Assembly: GCA_001310415.1 (NCBI GenBank)
Contig: BAXE01000018.1
Coordinates: forward strand, 1 to 64,000
Length of the DNA stretch: 64,000 nucleotides
From: Enterovibrio sp. JCM 19048
Lineage (GTDB): Bacteria > Pseudomonadota > Gammaproteobacteria > Enterobacterales > Vibrionaceae
Reading direction: 5' to 3'
Part shown: one piece after another, positions 61,551 to 64,000 of the stretch
Layout of the letters: the number at the start of each line of letters is the position of its first letter
Position numbering within the stretch: position 1 is the first letter of the stretch
Made by a program: the position numbers and the translations under genes
The notes under the pieces: model-generated
Told to the model about the DNA's origin: nothing
Seen by the model: only the letters and a program-made list of their open reading frames with translations
The model's database searches: none

Positions 61551-64000
61551 ATGCGAGTATTAAAGTTTGGTGGTACCTCGCTGGCGAATGCGGAAAGATT
61601 TAGCCGCGCTGCGAGATCATCACCAGTAACACATGCCAAAGTGAGGTATCGGCGGTTCTGTCCGCCCCGGCTAAGATCACTAACCTGTTGGTCGACGTGA
61701 TCGATAACACTATCAAACATGGTGAAGCGGAGCTTCAGGTGGCTGAAATCCGCAAAATTTTCAATGCCCTGTTTGACGGCCTGGCGGAAATGGATCCGGG
61801 GTTGGACAAAGCGGGTTTGCAGGAAAAACTCGATCGCTCTGTGAATCAGCTCAACCAGTATATCCACGGTATCGCGCTGCTGGGGCTGTGTCCGGACAAC
61901 ATCTATGCCCGTATCATCAGCAAAGGAGAGCGCATTTCCATTGCGACCATGTCCGCGTTGCTTAAAGCACGTGGCTACAACACGTTTGAAATTGATCCGG
62001 TTAAATACCTGCAATCAAAAGGCGATTACCTTGAAGGTATCGTTGATATCGAAGTTTCCTCTGAGCGATTCAAAAAAGAACCCATCCCTGAAAAGCATAT
62101 CGGTTTGATGCCGGGCTTTACTGCTTCCAATGAAAAAGGCGAGCTGGTGACATTGGGCCGCAATGGCTCGGACTATTCAGCTGCCGTGCTGGCGGCATGT
62201 GTCCGCGCAGAGTGCTGTGAGATCTGGACCGATGTTGATGGTGTGTACAGCTGCGACCCGCGTCTGGTGCCGGATGCCAAGCTACTCAAATCCTTGAGCT
62301 ATCAGGAGGCCATGGAGCTTTCCTATTTCGGTGCCAAAGTGCTGCACCCGAAAACCATTCTTCCTATTGCACGTTTCCACATTCCCTGTCTTATCAAAAA
62401 CACCGCCAACCCGCAGGGTGCAGGTACCCTGATTGGTATCGACAGCGGTGAAGACAACCTGGCAGTGAAAGGCATTACCACGCTGGAAAAACTGAGCATG
62501 GTGAACGTCTCTGGCCCTGGCATGAAAGGTATGGTTGGCATGGCTGCTCGCGTATTTGGCGCTATGTCGGCCGCCGGCGTATCGGTTGTGCTGATCACCC
62601 AATCATCTTCTGAGTACAGCATCAGCTTCTGTATTGAAGCGGAAGACAAGCCGCTGGCACAACGTGCCCTGCAGGAAAACTTTGAGCTGGAACTGAAAGA
62701 TGGTCTGCTGGAGCCGGTTGAGTTTATTGATAACGTCGCCATCGTGTCGCTGGTAGGGGATGCGATGCGCACTGCCAAGGGTGTAGCGTCCCAGTTTTTT
62801 ACCTCATTGGCAGAAATGAACGTCAACATCGTGGCGATTGCACAGGCTCTTCAGAGCGTTCAATCTCCGCCGTTATCCCAGATAATTGCGTTTCTGAAGC
62901 GGTGAAGGCCTGTCACGAGAACCTGTTTAACTCCAACCACTATCTCGATGTCTTCATTGTCGGTGTCGGTGGTGTTGGCGGCGAACTGGTCGAGCAGGTC
63001 AAACGTCAGCAAAGTAAACTGGCGGATCAGGGCATTGTTATCCGCGTGTGTGGCCTTGCCAACAGCAAAGGCATGCTGCTTAACAGCAAGGGTATTGACC
63101 TGAATGGCTGGCGTGATGAACTGGCAACGATCAACGAGCCATTTAGTCTGCCGCGCATGGTGCGTTTGGTGCAGCAAAACCACATCATCAACCCGGTATT
63201 TATCGATTGTACCTCTGATCAGGCTATCGCAGATCAATATGCTGATTTCTTGTCCGCTGGCTTCCACGTGATCACGCCGAACAAGAAAGCCAACACTGCG
63301 GGCATGGCGTATTACCAGCAACTGCGTAAAGCAGCACGAGCTACCCGTCGTAAGTTTATGTATGACACCACAGTGGGCGCGGGTCTGCCGGTCATCGAGA
63401 ACCTGCAAAACCTAATTGCCGCCGGTGATGAATTGGAAAATTTACCGGTATCCTGTCCGGCTCCCTGTCCCATATTTTCGGTAAGCTGGACGAAGGACAA
63501 AGCTTCAGCGAAGCGACCACCGTCGCGAGAAACAACGGCTTTACCGAGCCAGATCCCCGTGACGATCTCTCCGGCATGGATGTGGCGCGTAAGCTTCTGA
63601 TCCTTGCCCGTGAAGCAGGCATGCATCTGGAGCTGGAAGACGTTGAAGTAGAACCCGCGCTGCCGCCTGGCTTTGATGCCTCAGGTGATGTTGATGCCTT
63701 TATGGCAAGGTTGCCTGAAGCGGATGCTTACTTTGAAAAACTGGCGGGTGATGCACGCGCTGAAGGCAAAGTGCTGCGCTACGTCGGCAGTATTGATAAC
63801 GGCCAGTGCTCAGTGAAAATCCAGGCAGTGGATGCGGACGATCCGATGTTTAAAATCAAAGAAGGTGAAAATGCCCTAGCATTCTACAGTCGCTATTACC
63901 AACTATTCCTTTGGTGCTGCGCGGGTATGGCGCAGGTACGGCAGTAACCGCAGCCGGTGTGTTTGCAGATTTGATGCGTACACTGGGCTGGAAGCTGGGG
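61551..64000 (+). CDS. thrA: Bifunctional aspartokinase I / homoserine dehydrogenase I (3' end off window)
   Basis: Starts and ends the first part of threonine synthesis: N-terminal aspartokinase ([44 protein letters not shown]), regulatory ACT region ([16 protein letters not shown]), and C-terminal homoserine dehydrogenase ([35 protein letters not shown]). Four frame breaks (near 61612, 62851, 63441 and 63892) each lack one base at a run of G, G, A and C. The restored frame runs to the window edge at GWKLG, one or two codons before the expected end. ATG at 61551 follows GGAGGAAAGG. Threonine should feed back on the enzyme, as in E. coli. Confidence 0.95.

Overview
The window looks like chromosomal DNA of a Vibrionaceae-type gammaproteobacterium. 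Four things suggest this: a chitin-disaccharide operon next to a ChiS-type hybrid sensor kinase, arcA/arcB with the PAS-GGDEF gene and yhcC beside them, two tandem gltBD pairs, and thrL-thrA next to aceK. As I recall, two separate stretches of the Vibrio cholerae gene order (around VC0611-VC0631 and VC2362-VC2380) are both matched here, and they meet at about 34.5-35.9 kb. The base composition is near 50% GC by eye, so a relative such as Grimontia, Enterovibrio, Photobacterium or Salinivibrio is as likely as Vibrio itself. I see no rRNA, tRNA, CRISPR array, insertion sequence or prophage.

Layout. 0.2-4.3 kb: a glucose/GlcNAc-type PTS EIICB, an OmpR-type two-component pair and a MliC-like lipoprotein. 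4.4-18.6 kb: one long minus-strand operon for chitobiose use (solute-binding protein, two permeases, two ATPases, GH9, GlcNAc kinase, GH20, GH94 chitobiose phosphorylase, phosphohexomutase). 19.4-22.8 kb: chiS, the likely regulator of that operon. 23-34.5 kb: rsmC, an AI-2E-family permease, a 35-residue membrane protein, hemL, erpA with a clear IscR-type site, an RND efflux pair, an M23 peptidase and tyrS. 34.5-38.4 kb: a VOC protein with a doubled palindromic operator, a YadS-like channel, and mtnN-cbiB-btuF. 38.5-50.8 kb: two paralogous gltBD operons. 51.4-57.4 kb: yhcC, a diguanylate cyclase, arcB and arcA. 58.2-64 kb: an RraA-family protein, a small outer-membrane protein, aceK, and the thr attenuator with thrA, which runs off the window a codon or two before its end.

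How it works together. Imported (GlcNAc)2 is split by phosphorolysis to GlcNAc-1-P and GlcNAc. The mutase and the kinase turn both into GlcNAc-6-P. GH20 and GH9 trim other chito- or glucosamine oligomers. The PTS gene at the left edge could import free GlcNAc or glucose.

Quality warning. Twenty-five of about 40 genes are broken by frameshifts. Nearly every break is repaired by adding one base next to an identical base. Essential and highly conserved genes (hemL, thrA, gltB, arcB, chiS) are hit, while the protein on either side stays intact. This is almost certainly sequencing or assembly error, not gene decay, so such genes are listed as single CDSs with the break positions noted. Restored lengths match the family lengths I recall. 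The window is mostly well-known core metabolism; the least-explained items are the doubled palindrome at 35.0 kb, the tiny Cys/Arg-rich membrane protein at 25.3 kb, and the leader hairpin of the two-component operon at 3.7 kb.
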